Part shown: positions 1 to 8,689 of the stretch, piece by piece
Numbering within the stretch: position 1 is the first letter of the stretch
How the letters are laid out: the number at the start of each line of letters is the position of its first letter
Source: JAUWKC01 sp035529895
GTDB lineage: Bacteria > Planctomycetota > Phycisphaerae > Sedimentisphaerales > Anaerobacaceae
NCBI GenBank assembly: GCA_035529895.1
Contig: DATKVV010000083.1
Location: 1 to 64,000 of the forward strand
Direction of reading: 5' to 3'
DNA length: 64,000 nucleotides
Translations under genes and position numbers: made by a program
Notes under the pieces: generated by a model
The model's input: only the letters and a program-made list of their open reading frames with translations
Database searches by the model: none
Told to the model about the DNA's origin: nothing

Positions 1-129
1 AGAACGCTTCGCGTACAAGACCGCGATGATCGATGGCTGTCGAGAACACCTGCAATGGTCGCGGGTTTGACCGATCATGTTTGGTCTTTGCGTGAATGGC
101 TGAGTTATCCGGCCGTTCAATTAACATAA
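1..129 (+). CDS. Transposase, C-terminal end only (partial)
   Basis: Frame 1 is open from the window edge to a TAA at 127-129, giving about 42 residues. The tail contains RTPAMVAGLTDHVWSLREWL, a pattern I associate with the C-terminus of IS1-type DDE transposases; the family assignment is from memory. The rest of the element lies outside the window, and I see no terminal inverted repeat in the 20 bases before the rubredoxin ribosome binding site. It marks the junction of a mobile element with the housekeeping genes downstream. Confidence 0.5.
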   Translation, partial: RTLRVQDRDDRWLSRTPAMVAGLTDHVWSLREWLSYPAVQLT

Positions 130-151
130 GACACAAGGAGAGTTTTGGGTT

Positions 152-316
152 GTGAAGAAATATGAATGTACTCTTTGCGGATACGTCTATGACCCTGAGG
201 TTGGCGACCCCGATAATGGCGTGGAAGCAGGGACTGCGTTTGAGGAGTTGCCCGATGACTGGGTCTGTCCCGATTGCGGCGCCGGCAAGGAGGAGTTTGA
301 GCCGGTGGAAGATTAA
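152..316 (+). CDS. Rubredoxin
   Basis: A 54-residue protein with two CxxCG metal knuckles, CTLCG near residue 6 and CPDCG near residue 39, and the YDPEVGDPDNG and FEELPDDWVCP segments of classical rubredoxins. The four cysteines bind one iron, and the protein carries single electrons in the cytoplasm, in anaerobes usually to rubrerythrins or superoxide reductases. The start is GTG at 152, preceded by AAGGAG at 135-140. Full length is normal for the family. It lies 30 bp before zwf, and a ferritin-like protein follows zwf, so an oxidative-stress role is plausible but inferred. Confidence 0.93.
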   Translation: MKKYECTLCGYVYDPEVGDPDNGVEAGTAFEELPDDWVCPDCGAGKEEFEPVED

Positions 317-345
317 AGTCTATATGGCGAGGTTGCGCAGTAAAA

Positions 346-1890
346 GTGCGAGAGATTAGACCAACTATAACACGGCAGGATATCCTTTGTGTGGAAACGG
401 TCGCGGGGGCGAACGGCCTGGTTGTTTTCGGAGCATCGGGAGACCTGACCCGCCGAAAATTGCTCAGCAGCCTTTTTGAGCTATTCAATCGCAATTTGAT
501 TAGCGAACAGTTTTATCTGCTTGGCTGCGGCAGAAAAAAGCTCTCGGATGAAGAGTTTCGCCAAATGGCCCGGGAGGCAATACAGGAAGATGCCGGCGAT
601 GTATCAACAAAAGAAACAGAGGCGTTTATCAGCAGGCTCTACTACGCACGCGGCGATTACAACGATGCTCTGTTTTATGACAATATCAAGGCCAGACTGG
701 CGGAGTTGGACAAAAAGCACAAAGTTGACGGCTCGCATATTTTTTACCTGGCCGTGCCTCCTCTGCTGTACGGGGCCATTGTGGAGAAGCTTTGCTCGGC
801 CGGACTGTCACATTCCGGGGAAGCCGACTTGAAACGGCAGCCCAGACTGGTCGTGGAAAAACCCTTCGGCAGAGATTTACAGAGCGCCGCCGAATTGAAT
901 AAGACAATTGGCCGATGCTTTGACGAGTCGCAGATATATCGCATCGACCACTATCTCGGCAAAGAGACGGTTCAAAATATCCTGATATTCAGGTTTGCAA
1001 ATACCATTTTTGAGCCTGTATGGAACCGCAATTACATCGACAGCGTGCAAATTACAATAGCCGAGACGATAGGTGTTGAGCACAGGGCCAGTTATTATGA
1101 CAAGAGCGGCGCTCTTCGGGACATATTCCAAAACCATATGCTTCAAATGCTCGCTTTGGTCGGTATGGAGCCGCCGACATCTTTCGAAGCCGACCGGCTT
1201 CGTGACGAAAAGGTCAAGCTGCTGCGGTCGATTCGACCGTTCGACCGCGCTGAGCTGGACAAGCTAATTGTTCGGGGCCAATACGGGCCCGGCTCTATCG
1301 GCGGTGAGCAAGTGGTCGGCTACCGAGAAGAACCGGGTGTAGAGCCGCAATCAAAGACCGAAACGTTCGTGGCTGCCAGGCTTTTTATTGATAACTGGCG
1401 GTGGAAAGGCGTCCCTTTCTACCTTCGGACGGGCAAGAGACTGGCCAAGAAAGATACCGAGATTGCAATCGCTTTCAAGAAAGTGCCGCATTCCATGTTC
1501 ATCTTCGCCGGTCTCGATGAGATGCCGGCCAACGTTCTGGTGTTACAGATACAGCCGGAGGAAGGGATTTCATTGAGCTTCCAGGCCAAGCGGCCCGGCT
1601 CAAAGATTTGTATGGATACCCTGACGATGAATTTCAGCTACCAGGACATTTTTGGGGTGCGTATGCCCGAAGCGTATCAGAGATTACTGCTGGACTGCAT
1701 GGTGGGCGACCAGACGCTCTTTACACGATATGACAGCGTGGAAGTCGCCTGGCAACTGCTGACGCCTGTACTCGAAACCTGGCAAAAAGACGATTGCTCG
1801 CCCTGCGAGTACGCCGCGGGCGGTGACAGCTTTCCAGAGGCGGACCGCCTTATCGAAGCCAACGGCCGAAAATGGCGAAAAATCGGATAA
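346..1890 (+). CDS. zwf: Glucose-6-phosphate 1-dehydrogenase
   Basis: A 514-residue enzyme that oxidises glucose 6-phosphate to 6-phosphogluconolactone with NADP+ (or NAD+), the entry to the oxidative pentose phosphate pathway. The dinucleotide-binding motif GASGDLTRRKL lies near residue 29. The substrate-binding and catalytic motif RIDHYLGKE lies near residue 198, and the VEKPFGRD segment precedes it. The start is GTG at 346 and length is typical. The first roughly 20 residues precede the usual family start and could be shortened to GTG 388. It sits between rubredoxin and a ferritin-like gene in the same direction with short gaps, so co-transcription is likely. Confidence 0.95.
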   Translation: MREIRPTITRQDILCVETVAGANGLVVFGASGDLTRRKLLSSLFELFNRNLISEQFYLLGCGRKKLSDEEFRQMAREAIQEDAGDVSTKETEAFISRLYYARGDYNDALFYDNIKARLAELDKKHKVDGSHIFYLAVPPLLYGAIVEKLCSAGLSHSGEADLKRQPRLVVEKPFGRDLQSAAELNKTIGRCFDESQIYRIDHYLGKETVQNILIFRFANTIFEPVWNRNYIDSVQITIAETIGVEHRASYYDKSGALRDIFQNHMLQMLALVGMEPPTSFEADRLRDEKVKLLRSIRPFDRAELDKLIVRGQYGPGSIGGEQVVGYREEPGVEPQSKTETFVAARLFIDNWRWKGVPFYLRTGKRLAKKDTEIAIAFKKVPHSMFIFAGLDEMPANVLVLQIQPEEGISLSFQAKRPGSKICMDTLTMNFSYQDIFGVRMPEAYQRLLLDCMVGDQTLFTRYDSVEVAWQLLTPVLETWQKDDCSPCEYAAGGDSFPEADRLIEANGRKWRKIG

Positions 1891-1922
1891 AACCAACCAA
1901 CTTAAGCTTGGGGGATGAAGAC

Positions 1923-2408
1923 ATGAATATATTTGAATTCGCCATGGAAAAGGAGAAATACAGCGAGGATTACTATCGTCAACTGGCCCGCAAAGCAAAC
2001 AACAAGGGGCTTCAAACAATATTTAACATGCTGGCCGACGAGGAAGCAAAACATTACCGCATCGTGGAGGAAATGAAAGACAGAATCCCTGACAGAGTCT
2101 CCAACACCGATGTGCTGGCGGAAGGCAAAGAAATTTTCGCGCGGATGAGGAAGGGGGCCGGAAAATTCGATTTTGACGCGGGTCAAACCGAGACTTACAA
2201 AAAGGCCCAGGATATCGAAAAGGACAGCGAGGAATTCTATCTGCAAAAAGCTGATGAGGTCGAGGACCAGGGTCAAAAACGGATTTTCAAAGAATTGGCC
2301 GACGAAGAAAAAAAACATTATTTCCTGCTGGAAAACATAATTGAATTTGTATCTCGGCCCCAGCAATGGCTTGAGAATGCGGAGTTCTACCACCTTGAGG
2401 AATACTAA
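1923..2408 (+). CDS. Rubrerythrin-like ferritin-family protein
   Basis: A 161-residue four-helix protein with two ferritin-like half-sites, each with an ExxH pattern: DEEAKHY near residue 40 and DEEKKHY near residue 125. Glutamates in the preceding helices (EKEKYSEDYY, IEKDSEEFY) complete a probable di-iron site. There is no C-terminal rubredoxin domain, so this is the short rubrerythrin type. The likely role is peroxide reduction or iron handling in the cytoplasm, with the upstream rubredoxin a candidate electron donor. I chose ATG 1923 because GGGGGA at about 1910 is well spaced; the frame is open back to 1872, which would overlap the end of zwf. Confidence 0.85.
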   Translation: MNIFEFAMEKEKYSEDYYRQLARKANNKGLQTIFNMLADEEAKHYRIVEEMKDRIPDRVSNTDVLAEGKEIFARMRKGAGKFDFDAGQTETYKKAQDIEKDSEEFYLQKADEVEDQGQKRIFKELADEEKKHYFLLENIIEFVSRPQQWLENAEFYHLEEY

Positions 2409-2447
2409 TTCGAACGCGGTCAGACCATGCAATTCAGAAATTATCAT

Positions 2448-2476
2448 TTGACAAAATCGCGTCTTTTCAGGATAAT
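2448..2476 (+). promoter_or_regulatory. Sigma-70-type promoter for the URO-D-like/transketolase unit
   Basis: TTGACA at 2448-2453 and GATAAT at 2471-2476, with a 17-bp spacer, a near-consensus match. The predicted transcript starts near 2483, which leaves about 170 nt of leader before the ATG at 2656. Confidence 0.75.
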
Positions 2477-2482
2477 ATTTTT

Positions 2483-2655
2483 TCTGCGTTGCTGGAATCA
2501 TGCAAGGTGTTGAAACTGTGTGGGGTGCAGCCCCTCGGCGAAACAGAACCGGCGACGGTCACATCATTGGTGCGGCTGTTCGAGAGTCGCACTCAAGGTA
2601 GTGCCGGAAGGGATTTTTTGTCGCAGTTTCTGGATGGTTCAAAGGACCACGAATT
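2483..2655 (+). other. Structured 5' leader of unknown class
   Basis: This leader of about 170 nt follows a strong promoter and contains at least two stems. GGGG at 2522-2525 pairs with CCCC at 2531-2534. An 8-bp stem, GTGCGGCT with AGTCGCAC (one G-T pair), spans 2570-2592 with a 7-nt loop. I could not match it to the cobalamin, TPP, glycine, SAM or cyclic-di-GMP consensus sequences. It could be a cis-regulatory RNA for the genes below or simply an untranslated region. AAAGGA at 2641-2646 is the ribosome binding site. Confidence 0.4.
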
Positions 2656-3753
2656 ATGGGTACAAACGGCTATCAACTTCGCTACTACATAGCGCTCAGT
2701 GCACCCCCGACGCGGACACCGGCCGACGGCACGGAGCCTTTCATGCGGCCCGAGCCCGGCTTCAATCCGTCCTGGTTCCACAAATACTGCGATATAGACT
2801 TCTCGGAGCGGTGGCACAAAGATGTTGAGTACAGGCTGGAGTGCCATGAGGCTATGAGCGAGGAAATTCGCCGCAGGTTTCCGGGGCGGGATATCGGTGA
2901 GGTAAACAACGGCAAGCCGGCTGATTTGCTGACGGGCCTATACGGCACGGCCGTCGTCCCCGTTATGTTTGGCCAATCGATAAGGTATTTTCCGGACAAG
3001 TGGCCCGCACCGCACGGCGAGCACCTTACCGATGAGCAGGCCGATGCCCTTTCGCCCGCCGACCCGGACAATAACGAGCTCTTTCAGGATATTCTCAGCC
3101 AGCTCGACAAAATCGAGCAGTTGACCGGCACGGCCCGCGGCTACCTGAACTGGCAGGGAGTTCTCAACACAGCTTTTCGCCTGCGCGGCGAGAGAATCTT
3201 TATCGACCTTTTCGACTCGCCCAAACGTGCGCACCACATTTTCCAGTGTGTCACACAGACGATGATTAACGGCATAAAAAGGCTGCACGAAAGGCAAAAG
3301 AAAGCCGGCGTGGATGAGAGATTTGCCACAATATCGAACTGCGTGGTCAATATGATAAGCCCCGCCCACTACGGGGAGGACGTCCTTCCGTATGATTTGA
3401 GAATCCGGGCCGAGTTCGAAAAATTCGGCATTCACAACTGCGCCTGGGTAGTGGACCCGTATATGGAAGCCTACGCGACCGTACCCAGGCTCGGGTACAT
3501 CGATATGGGCATAACATCCAACCTTAAAAAGGCAAAAAATCTGTTTCCGGATACCCGCAGAACTGTTTTGTACACCTCCATGGACCTGGCAAACAAATCC
3601 GAAGACCGGATTCGTGATGACTTTGAGAAGATTGCCCGGGAGCTGACGCCCTGCGACGTGGGGCTGCCCGACATAGAGGTCGATGTCCCCGACGAGCGGG
3701 TTATGTTTGCTATGGACCTTTGCGCACAATTCAGCGACAAGTACGGAGTATAA
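2656..3753 (+). CDS. Uroporphyrinogen decarboxylase (URO-D) superfamily-like protein
   Basis: A 365-residue soluble protein that I assign to the URO-D-like TIM-barrel group from the overall pattern, e.g. GYLNWQGVLNTAFRLRG near residue 162, ISNCVVNMISPAHYGEDVLP near residue 225 and HNCAWVVDPYMEAYA near residue 259. Members of this superfamily include heme-pathway decarboxylases and methyltransferases acting on corrinoids; which reaction applies here cannot be read from the sequence. It is not a canonical HemE. It is the first gene after the promoter and leader, and ends 1 bp before the split transketolase, so it may act on a sugar or sugar-derived substrate. ATG 2656 is preceded by AAAGGA. Confidence 0.55.
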   Translation: MGTNGYQLRYYIALSAPPTRTPADGTEPFMRPEPGFNPSWFHKYCDIDFSERWHKDVEYRLECHEAMSEEIRRRFPGRDIGEVNNGKPADLLTGLYGTAVVPVMFGQSIRYFPDKWPAPHGEHLTDEQADALSPADPDNNELFQDILSQLDKIEQLTGTARGYLNWQGVLNTAFRLRGERIFIDLFDSPKRAHHIFQCVTQTMINGIKRLHERQKKAGVDERFATISNCVVNMISPAHYGEDVLPYDLRIRAEFEKFGIHNCAWVVDPYMEAYATVPRLGYIDMGITSNLKKAKNLFPDTRRTVLYTSMDLANKSEDRIRDDFEKIARELTPCDVGLPDIEVDVPDERVMFAMDLCAQFSDKYGV

Positions 3754-3754
3754 A

Positions 3755-4633
3755 ATGATGAGTGAGAAAGCCGTAGATGTAAGAAAACTCGAAGAAATAG
3801 CCAATCGGACGAGGATTAACGTTGTCAAAATGATAGCGAGGTCCGGCATCGGCCATTTGGGCGGCTCGGTCTCGATCGCCGAGATTCTGGCCGTGCTGTA
3901 TTTTCACGAGATGAGAATCGACCCGAAGAATCCCGACTGGGAGGACCGCGACCGGTTTGTCCTGTCCAAAGGCCATGGGTGCCCTGCCCTGTATGCTACT
4001 TTTGCTGAGGTCGGCTTTATCCCCAAAGACATGCTGATGACTCTGCACGAGATTGACAGCCCGCTCCAGATGCATCCGGAGCGCGGCTTGTGCCCCGGCA
4101 TCGAAATGAGCACCGGCGCGCTCGGGCAAGGGTTATCGACGGCGGTGGGAATGGCCCTCGGCGCAAGGCTTAAAGGCAAAACATTCCGCGTCTATGCCCT
4201 CGTGGGGTGCGGCGAGTGTCACGAAGGCCAAATCTGGGAAGCCGCCATGTTCGCCGCCAAGAACAAGCTTGACAATCTCGTCGCCATAATTGACTACAAC
4301 AAATTCGCGCTCTCAGGCCGGACCCAGGAGGTTATGCCGCTTGAGCCGCTCTACGACAAGTGGGTCGCCTTCGGCTGGCACGTCATTGAGGCAAACGGCC
4401 ACTCGGTTAGTCAGCTCATTAATGCTCTGGATGAAGCGAGAACCATTAAGGGAAAACCGACTTTCATAATCGCTCATACCGTAAAGGGACGGAACATTTC
4501 TTACATAGAAGACACATGGCCGAGCCACTCGGTGCAAATGACTGCCGAGCAGGTCGGCAGTACGCTGGCAGAACTCGGTTGTCCCAAAGAAGAAATCAAA
4601 GCTGCCTTGGCGCAAATGAAGGAGTATAAGTAA
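3755..4633 (+). CDS. Transketolase, N-terminal (TPP-binding) subunit
   Basis: About 292 residues, the N-terminal half of a split transketolase. Visible family motifs are GHLGGSVS near residue 33, SKGHGCPALY near 71 and the thiamin-diphosphate region VGCGECHEGQIWEAA near 150, followed by DYNKFALSG. The canonical GDG of the TPP motif reads GCG, so the Mg-ligand aspartate is replaced by cysteine (Cys152). The true start is ATG 3755 or 3758, behind ACGGAG at 3743-3748; the frame continues upstream into the previous gene, which I exclude. It ends directly before the C-terminal subunit, with which it should form the enzyme that moves two-carbon units between sugar phosphates. Confidence 0.85.
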   Translation: MMSEKAVDVRKLEEIANRTRINVVKMIARSGIGHLGGSVSIAEILAVLYFHEMRIDPKNPDWEDRDRFVLSKGHGCPALYATFAEVGFIPKDMLMTLHEIDSPLQMHPERGLCPGIEMSTGALGQGLSTAVGMALGARLKGKTFRVYALVGCGECHEGQIWEAAMFAAKNKLDNLVAIIDYNKFALSGRTQEVMPLEPLYDKWVAFGWHVIEANGHSVSQLINALDEARTIKGKPTFIIAHTVKGRNISYIEDTWPSHSVQMTAEQVGSTLAELGCPKEEIKAALAQMKEYK

Positions 4634-5569
4634 ATGTCGCAAAGATTAGCCCCCAGAGATGTTTTGGGTCAAACTCTGACCGAGTTGGGACAGGAGAATC
4701 CCAATATTGTGGTACTGGATGCCGACTTCTGGCCCGCTTCCAAAATCGCCGCATTTAAGGACCGTTTTCCCGACAGGTTCATAGAGGTAGGCATCGCCGA
4801 GCAGAACATGATGGGAATCGCAGCGGGTCTGAGCACCGTGGGCTTTACCTGCTTTGCCTCGACGCTGTGTGTGTTTTGTTCGAGAAGGGCCTGCGACCAG
4901 GTAACGACCTCCATAGCCCTGCCCAGACTGAACGTAAAGATTCTCGCGCTGTATGCCGGCCTCTACGTAGGCAAGAATGGCGCGTCCCATCAGGCCCTGG
5001 AAGACATAGCCATCATGAGGTCAATTGCCAATATGACGGTGGTCCAGCCTGCAGATGCGCTCGAAACACAGGCCGTATTAAGATTTGCCGCCGAGTACGA
5101 TGGACCGATGTATATCCGGGTAGGGAGAGATCCCAGGCCCGCAACTGTGCCGGCAGACTACAAATTCCGGTTGGGAAAGGCCTTGACCTTAAGAGACGGC
5201 AAAGACGTTACCCTGATTGCGTGCGGAGACACGGTCGAAAATACGCTCGCAGCGGCGGCGGCTTTATCCAAAAAGGGGGTCGAGGCGCGAGTTATTAATA
5301 TGAGCTCGATAAAGCCGATTGATGAGCAGGCCATTGTAGAAGCGGCGGAGGAGACCGGCAAAATAGTAACCGTGGACAATCACAACATTATCGGAGGGCT
5401 TGGCTCGGCTGTATGCGAAGTGGTTTCGGAAAAGATGCCGGTGAGGGTCAAGAGAATAGGCGTTAAAGACATCTTTGGCAAGTCCGGCACCAATGCGCAG
5501 ATGGAAGAAAGATTTGGCCTGCGGGCCCAGGATATAGAAGACGAAGTCATGAGTTTTCTGGGAAATTGA
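4634..5569 (+). CDS. Transketolase, C-terminal subunit
   Basis: A 311-residue partner of the preceding gene. It holds the pyrimidine-binding domain: the TPP-activating glutamate in FIEVGIAEQNMMGIAAG near residue 50, ASTLCVFCSRRACDQ near 75 and a C-terminal transketolase domain ending with VKDIFGKSGT. The ATG lies immediately after the TAA of the N-terminal subunit, with GGAG at 4621-4624, so the two are translationally coupled. Together they cover one full transketolase. A weak GGG/CCC hairpin near 5573 follows the stop but is not a convincing terminator. Confidence 0.9.
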   Translation: MSQRLAPRDVLGQTLTELGQENPNIVVLDADFWPASKIAAFKDRFPDRFIEVGIAEQNMMGIAAGLSTVGFTCFASTLCVFCSRRACDQVTTSIALPRLNVKILALYAGLYVGKNGASHQALEDIAIMRSIANMTVVQPADALETQAVLRFAAEYDGPMYIRVGRDPRPATVPADYKFRLGKALTLRDGKDVTLIACGDTVENTLAAAAALSKKGVEARVINMSSIKPIDEQAIVEAAEETGKIVTVDNHNIIGGLGSAVCEVVSEKMPVRVKRIGVKDIFGKSGTNAQMEERFGLRAQDIEDEVMSFLGN

Positions 5570-5612
5570 GGGAAAACCCTTAAAAACAAGAATTCTTCAA
5601 ACTATATTTTTG

Positions 5613-5640
5613 TTGCAAAACGGGCTAATTGTGGTAAAAT
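5613..5640 (+). promoter_or_regulatory. Promoter of tRNA-Cys
   Basis: TTGCAA at 5613-5618 and TAAAAT at 5635-5640, separated by 16 bp, place the transcript start about 15 nt before the mature tRNA. Confidence 0.55.
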
Positions 5641-5661
5641 TACCCTGTATTTTCTGAAGCC

Positions 5662-5735
5662 GGCGGCGTAGCCAAGTGGACAAAGGCGACGGTTTGCAAA
5701 ACCGTTATTCGTCGGTTCGAATCCGACCGCCGCCT
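5662..5735 (+). tRNA. tRNA-Cys (GCA)
   Basis: A complete 74-nt cloverleaf. The acceptor stem GGCGGCG (5662-5668) pairs with CGCCGCC (5728-5734). The anticodon stem ACGGT/ACCGT holds the loop TTGCAAA with anticodon GCA. The T stem GTCGG/CCGAC holds the loop TTCGAAT. The discriminator base is T, as usual for cysteine tRNAs. The 3' CCA is not encoded. Confidence 0.97.
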
Positions 5736-5771
5736 GTTAATGCATGGTTTTTCGTGGCTTTTGGATTTCAT

Positions 5772-8651
5772 CTATGCCGCCCTGCCGGAGTTGGAGCCTT
5801 CCAAAGTTATTGACGACAAATGCTCGGTAACCTTGCCCTTAATCCAGACCGGCCCGCCGGACGAGCAAAGGCTTCGATACAGCTCGAACCGGTCCGGGAA
5901 GAAACTTACGTCAACCAAGCCTAAAGAATCCTCCAACGTCACAAAACCCATCGTTCGGCCGTCATTTGTTACCGCCCGGCGGGCTGTAGCCATATAGCCT
6001 GCTACAGTAACCTCTCTATTGATGAAGCGGCTCAGTTTAGCCGATGGGGTGTGTTTGGTATGCAGCAAAACCGCAGGGTGCATGCTAAACGGGATGCCGG
6101 TGACGTCAACTTCCGCTTTTAGTTTCGCTATCCTGTCATAGTCCGGCAATCCTCTTGCTGAAGGATTATCGTATATGTCGAAAAGCAGCGGTTGATTTGG
6201 ATTCAAAAGCGCAAAATTCAACTGCATCAGCATTGCCGGCCGGCTCAGTCCCAACCCGTCACAGGCCCCAACGTGAATAAAGTTCTGTAGTTCCGGCCTG
6301 CGAAATCTCACTCGCCTGCGCAGATCATCTATGCTAATAAAAGGCCCGATTTTTCTCTGCTGGATAATCGCGCGCATAGTGCCATAGCTCAGGCCCCTTA
6401 TTATATTTAATCCTGCTCTAATGGCTTTTCCTTCCGGCACCCACTCAATATCGCTTCTATTTACGTGCGGCAGTAATATCTTTATGCCGTGTCTTATTGC
6501 CTCCCACACGTAAACTCTAAGCGGATACATACCCTGATGGTTATTAAACAGGGAACAGTAAAACCCCTGCGGATAGTGGGCCTTCAGGAAAGCCGTCTGC
6601 CAGGCGATATTGGCATACACCGTGGCGTGGGCCTTACAGTACGAATAGGCTGCAAATCTTAAAATCTGGTCCCATATAGCCTCGGCGGTTCCCCGGTCAA
6701 TCCCCGCCTGCCCGGCCCGCGAATACACAAAATCCTCATACTGCTCCTGCAGACGCACCGCCGAAACTTTTTTCGAGACCTCCGAACGAAAGCGGTCGGC
6801 ATCGGCCACGCTGTACCCCGCCACCTCCACGGCTATCCGCATCACGTCCTCCTGATATAACATCACGCCATAAGTATCACCGAGCACCTCCTTCATCTTC
6901 GGGTGCAAATACTCGAATGGCTTGCCGCCGACATGCCGCTCGATGAATTCGGCTTTCATCCCGCCGGAGGCCGGACCGGGTCTGATTAAAGACAGCGCTA
7001 TCGCCACATCTTTTTTGTTTTTAACCTTTAGCCCCCTCAGAAGCTGTCTCATTCCCGGCGACTCACATTGAAATACGCCAAGACTGTCACCGGCGCTGAG
7101 CATACGGGCCGTCTTTTCGTCTGTGGGATTAACAGCATCGATATCCGGACTGTCTTGCCTTTTGCCGATAATGCCCACCGCGCCGTTTACCGTTGAAAGC
7201 GCCCTGTTTCCCAAGAGGTCTATCTTAATCAGGCCCACGGCTTCGGCGGCATCTTTGTCATACTGGGTAACAATTACACCCTTGGCTGCCATTTCCAGCG
7301 GAACAATATCCCTCACCGCACACGGAGTAATCACTATACCGCCGCAATGAACGCCCAAATGTCTGGGGAAACCTATTATTCTCTCGGCCAGCCTGTAAAT
7401 CGCGGAGTCGGTGTCTGTTTCTCTTTGCTTTACAAGCTCATTTATCTGACTGGGTTCCAGGCCAAGGAACCTGCCCACATCGCGAACAGCACTCCGCCGG
7501 CGATAACGGTTTATGTTCGATATCATCGCCACATGGTCAAAGCCCCAATTCTCGTAGCAAAACCTTATTACCTCATCCCGCCTCCTCCAGCAAAAATCGA
7601 CGTCGATGTCGGGGCAGTCTCTTCGGCCGGGATTCATAAACCGCTCAAAGTAGAGGTTGTTCTCTATCGGACAGACCCTCGTAAAGCCCAGCACATGCGA
7701 GACCAGCGAGCCGGCGGCCGAGCCGCGAACCTCAACCGGTATATTGTTCCTTTTGGCAAAACTCACTATCTCGTGAACCACCAAAAAATAATCACTGAAC
7801 CTGTTCTTGCGTATCGCGGCCAATTCGCACTCCAGCCGCTTAACCACTTCTTTACCTGCAGGCTTGTACATTTTCGCCAGACCGCGGTGACAAAGCCTGC
7901 CCAGCACCGTGTCGCTGTTTTCACCCTTGCTCAGTTTGACCTTCGGCAGAAAATATTTTCCGTTCAGCAGCCGCAAATTACAGCGATGGGCTATCTGCTC
8001 GGCATTAACGACGGCTTCGGAACAATTCCTTAGTCTAAACCTGAATTCCTTCTCAGGCATCAGTTTGTTAAACCCCGAATTATCCTGCGGCCCTGCTCCG
8101 GCCACACTCAGAGCCCTTATCCTGCCCAACAGCGTGGCGGTAGCTACATCCTCTTCCTGCAAACAATTGAAATTAGTATATGCAACAGGTCTTAATCCAT
8201 TTGCCTGCGCCCGGTCGGCTTCATCGGTTCCTCTACAGCCTGCAAACAAGCAATCTCTCGAAAATATCGCTTGCAGCTCTTTCAACAATCCCGGCTGAGT
8301 GCAAATACAGATTAGTCCCTTGCTATGCTTGCCAAGCTGGCCAATTAAACAGAAGTCTTCATCGAGATTTCTCGCCGTGGTTATTCTGCAAAGGTTTTTA
8401 TAGCCGGTCCTGTCTTCGGCCAGCAATATAACGCTTTGAGTATCGGTAAGAATCTCCACCCCTATAACAGGTTTGATATCCACCTGCTCAGCAGCCCGGC
8501 AAAAATCCACCACCCCATACATCGAATTGACATCGGCCAGGGCAATAGCGCCATAGCCGTATTCCCCGGCCTTCTGAACCAGTCGCTGCACCGAGACCGA
8601 CCCCCTCAAAAGGCTGTAGAAACTTCTGCATGTCAGGGCGGCTATGCGCAT
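5772..8651 (-). CDS. dnaE2: DNA polymerase III alpha-like polymerase, DnaE2/error-prone type
   Basis: A 959-residue C-family polymerase, shorter than a replicative DnaE (about 1150). Polymerase motifs are present: PDIDVDF near residue 350 supplies two catalytic aspartates and IKIDLLG the third. A finger/thumb region, helix-hairpin-helix part and C-terminal OB fold (VTVAGYMATARRAV onward) follow. The N-terminal PHP domain is degenerate: the usual HxHxxYS reads TCRSFYS, and the TDH motif reads ADV. It is third in an operon with lexA and a DUF72 gene, which points to damage-induced translesion synthesis. No imuA or imuB is visible. DnaE2 versus a second ordinary DnaE is judged from size, the PHP decay and lexA linkage. 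Confidence 0.8.
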   Translation of the reverse strand: MRIAALTCRSFYSLLRGSVSVQRLVQKAGEYGYGAIALADVNSMYGVVDFCRAAEQVDIKPVIGVEILTDTQSVILLAEDRTGYKNLCRITTARNLDEDFCLIGQLGKHSKGLICICTQPGLLKELQAIFSRDCLFAGCRGTDEADRAQANGLRPVAYTNFNCLQEEDVATATLLGRIRALSVAGAGPQDNSGFNKLMPEKEFRFRLRNCSEAVVNAEQIAHRCNLRLLNGKYFLPKVKLSKGENSDTVLGRLCHRGLAKMYKPAGKEVVKRLECELAAIRKNRFSDYFLVVHEIVSFAKRNNIPVEVRGSAAGSLVSHVLGFTRVCPIENNLYFERFMNPGRRDCPDIDVDFCWRRRDEVIRFCYENWGFDHVAMISNINRYRRRSAVRDVGRFLGLEPSQINELVKQRETDTDSAIYRLAERIIGFPRHLGVHCGGIVITPCAVRDIVPLEMAAKGVIVTQYDKDAAEAVGLIKIDLLGNRALSTVNGAVGIIGKRQDSPDIDAVNPTDEKTARMLSAGDSLGVFQCESPGMRQLLRGLKVKNKKDVAIALSLIRPGPASGGMKAEFIERHVGGKPFEYLHPKMKEVLGDTYGVMLYQEDVMRIAVEVAGYSVADADRFRSEVSKKVSAVRLQEQYEDFVYSRAGQAGIDRGTAEAIWDQILRFAAYSYCKAHATVYANIAWQTAFLKAHYPQGFYCSLFNNHQGMYPLRVYVWEAIRHGIKILLPHVNRSDIEWVPEGKAIRAGLNIIRGLSYGTMRAIIQQRKIGPFISIDDLRRRVRFRRPELQNFIHVGACDGLGLSRPAMLMQLNFALLNPNQPLLFDIYDNPSARGLPDYDRIAKLKAEVDVTGIPFSMHPAVLLHTKHTPSAKLSRFINREVTVAGYMATARRAVTNDGRTMGFVTLEDSLGLVDVSFFPDRFELYRSLCSSGGPVWIKGKVTEHLSSITLEGSNSGRAA

Positions 8652-8689
8652 AAGTTCCCCGCTTAATCCGATTAGGATTTTCCTTACAT

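Noticed and set aside
2483..2655. Known riboswitch (cobalamin, TPP, glycine, SAM) upstream of the URO-D-like gene
   Set aside because: None of the conserved core sequences I know is present, so only an unclassified leader is claimed.
2938..3849. 303-residue open frame on the minus strand opposite the URO-D-like gene
   Set aside because: It overlaps well-supported plus-strand coding sequence, has no recognisable motifs and no ribosome binding site.
7347..8033. 228-residue plus-strand frame inside dnaE2
   Set aside because: Antisense to a strongly supported polymerase gene; no family resemblance.
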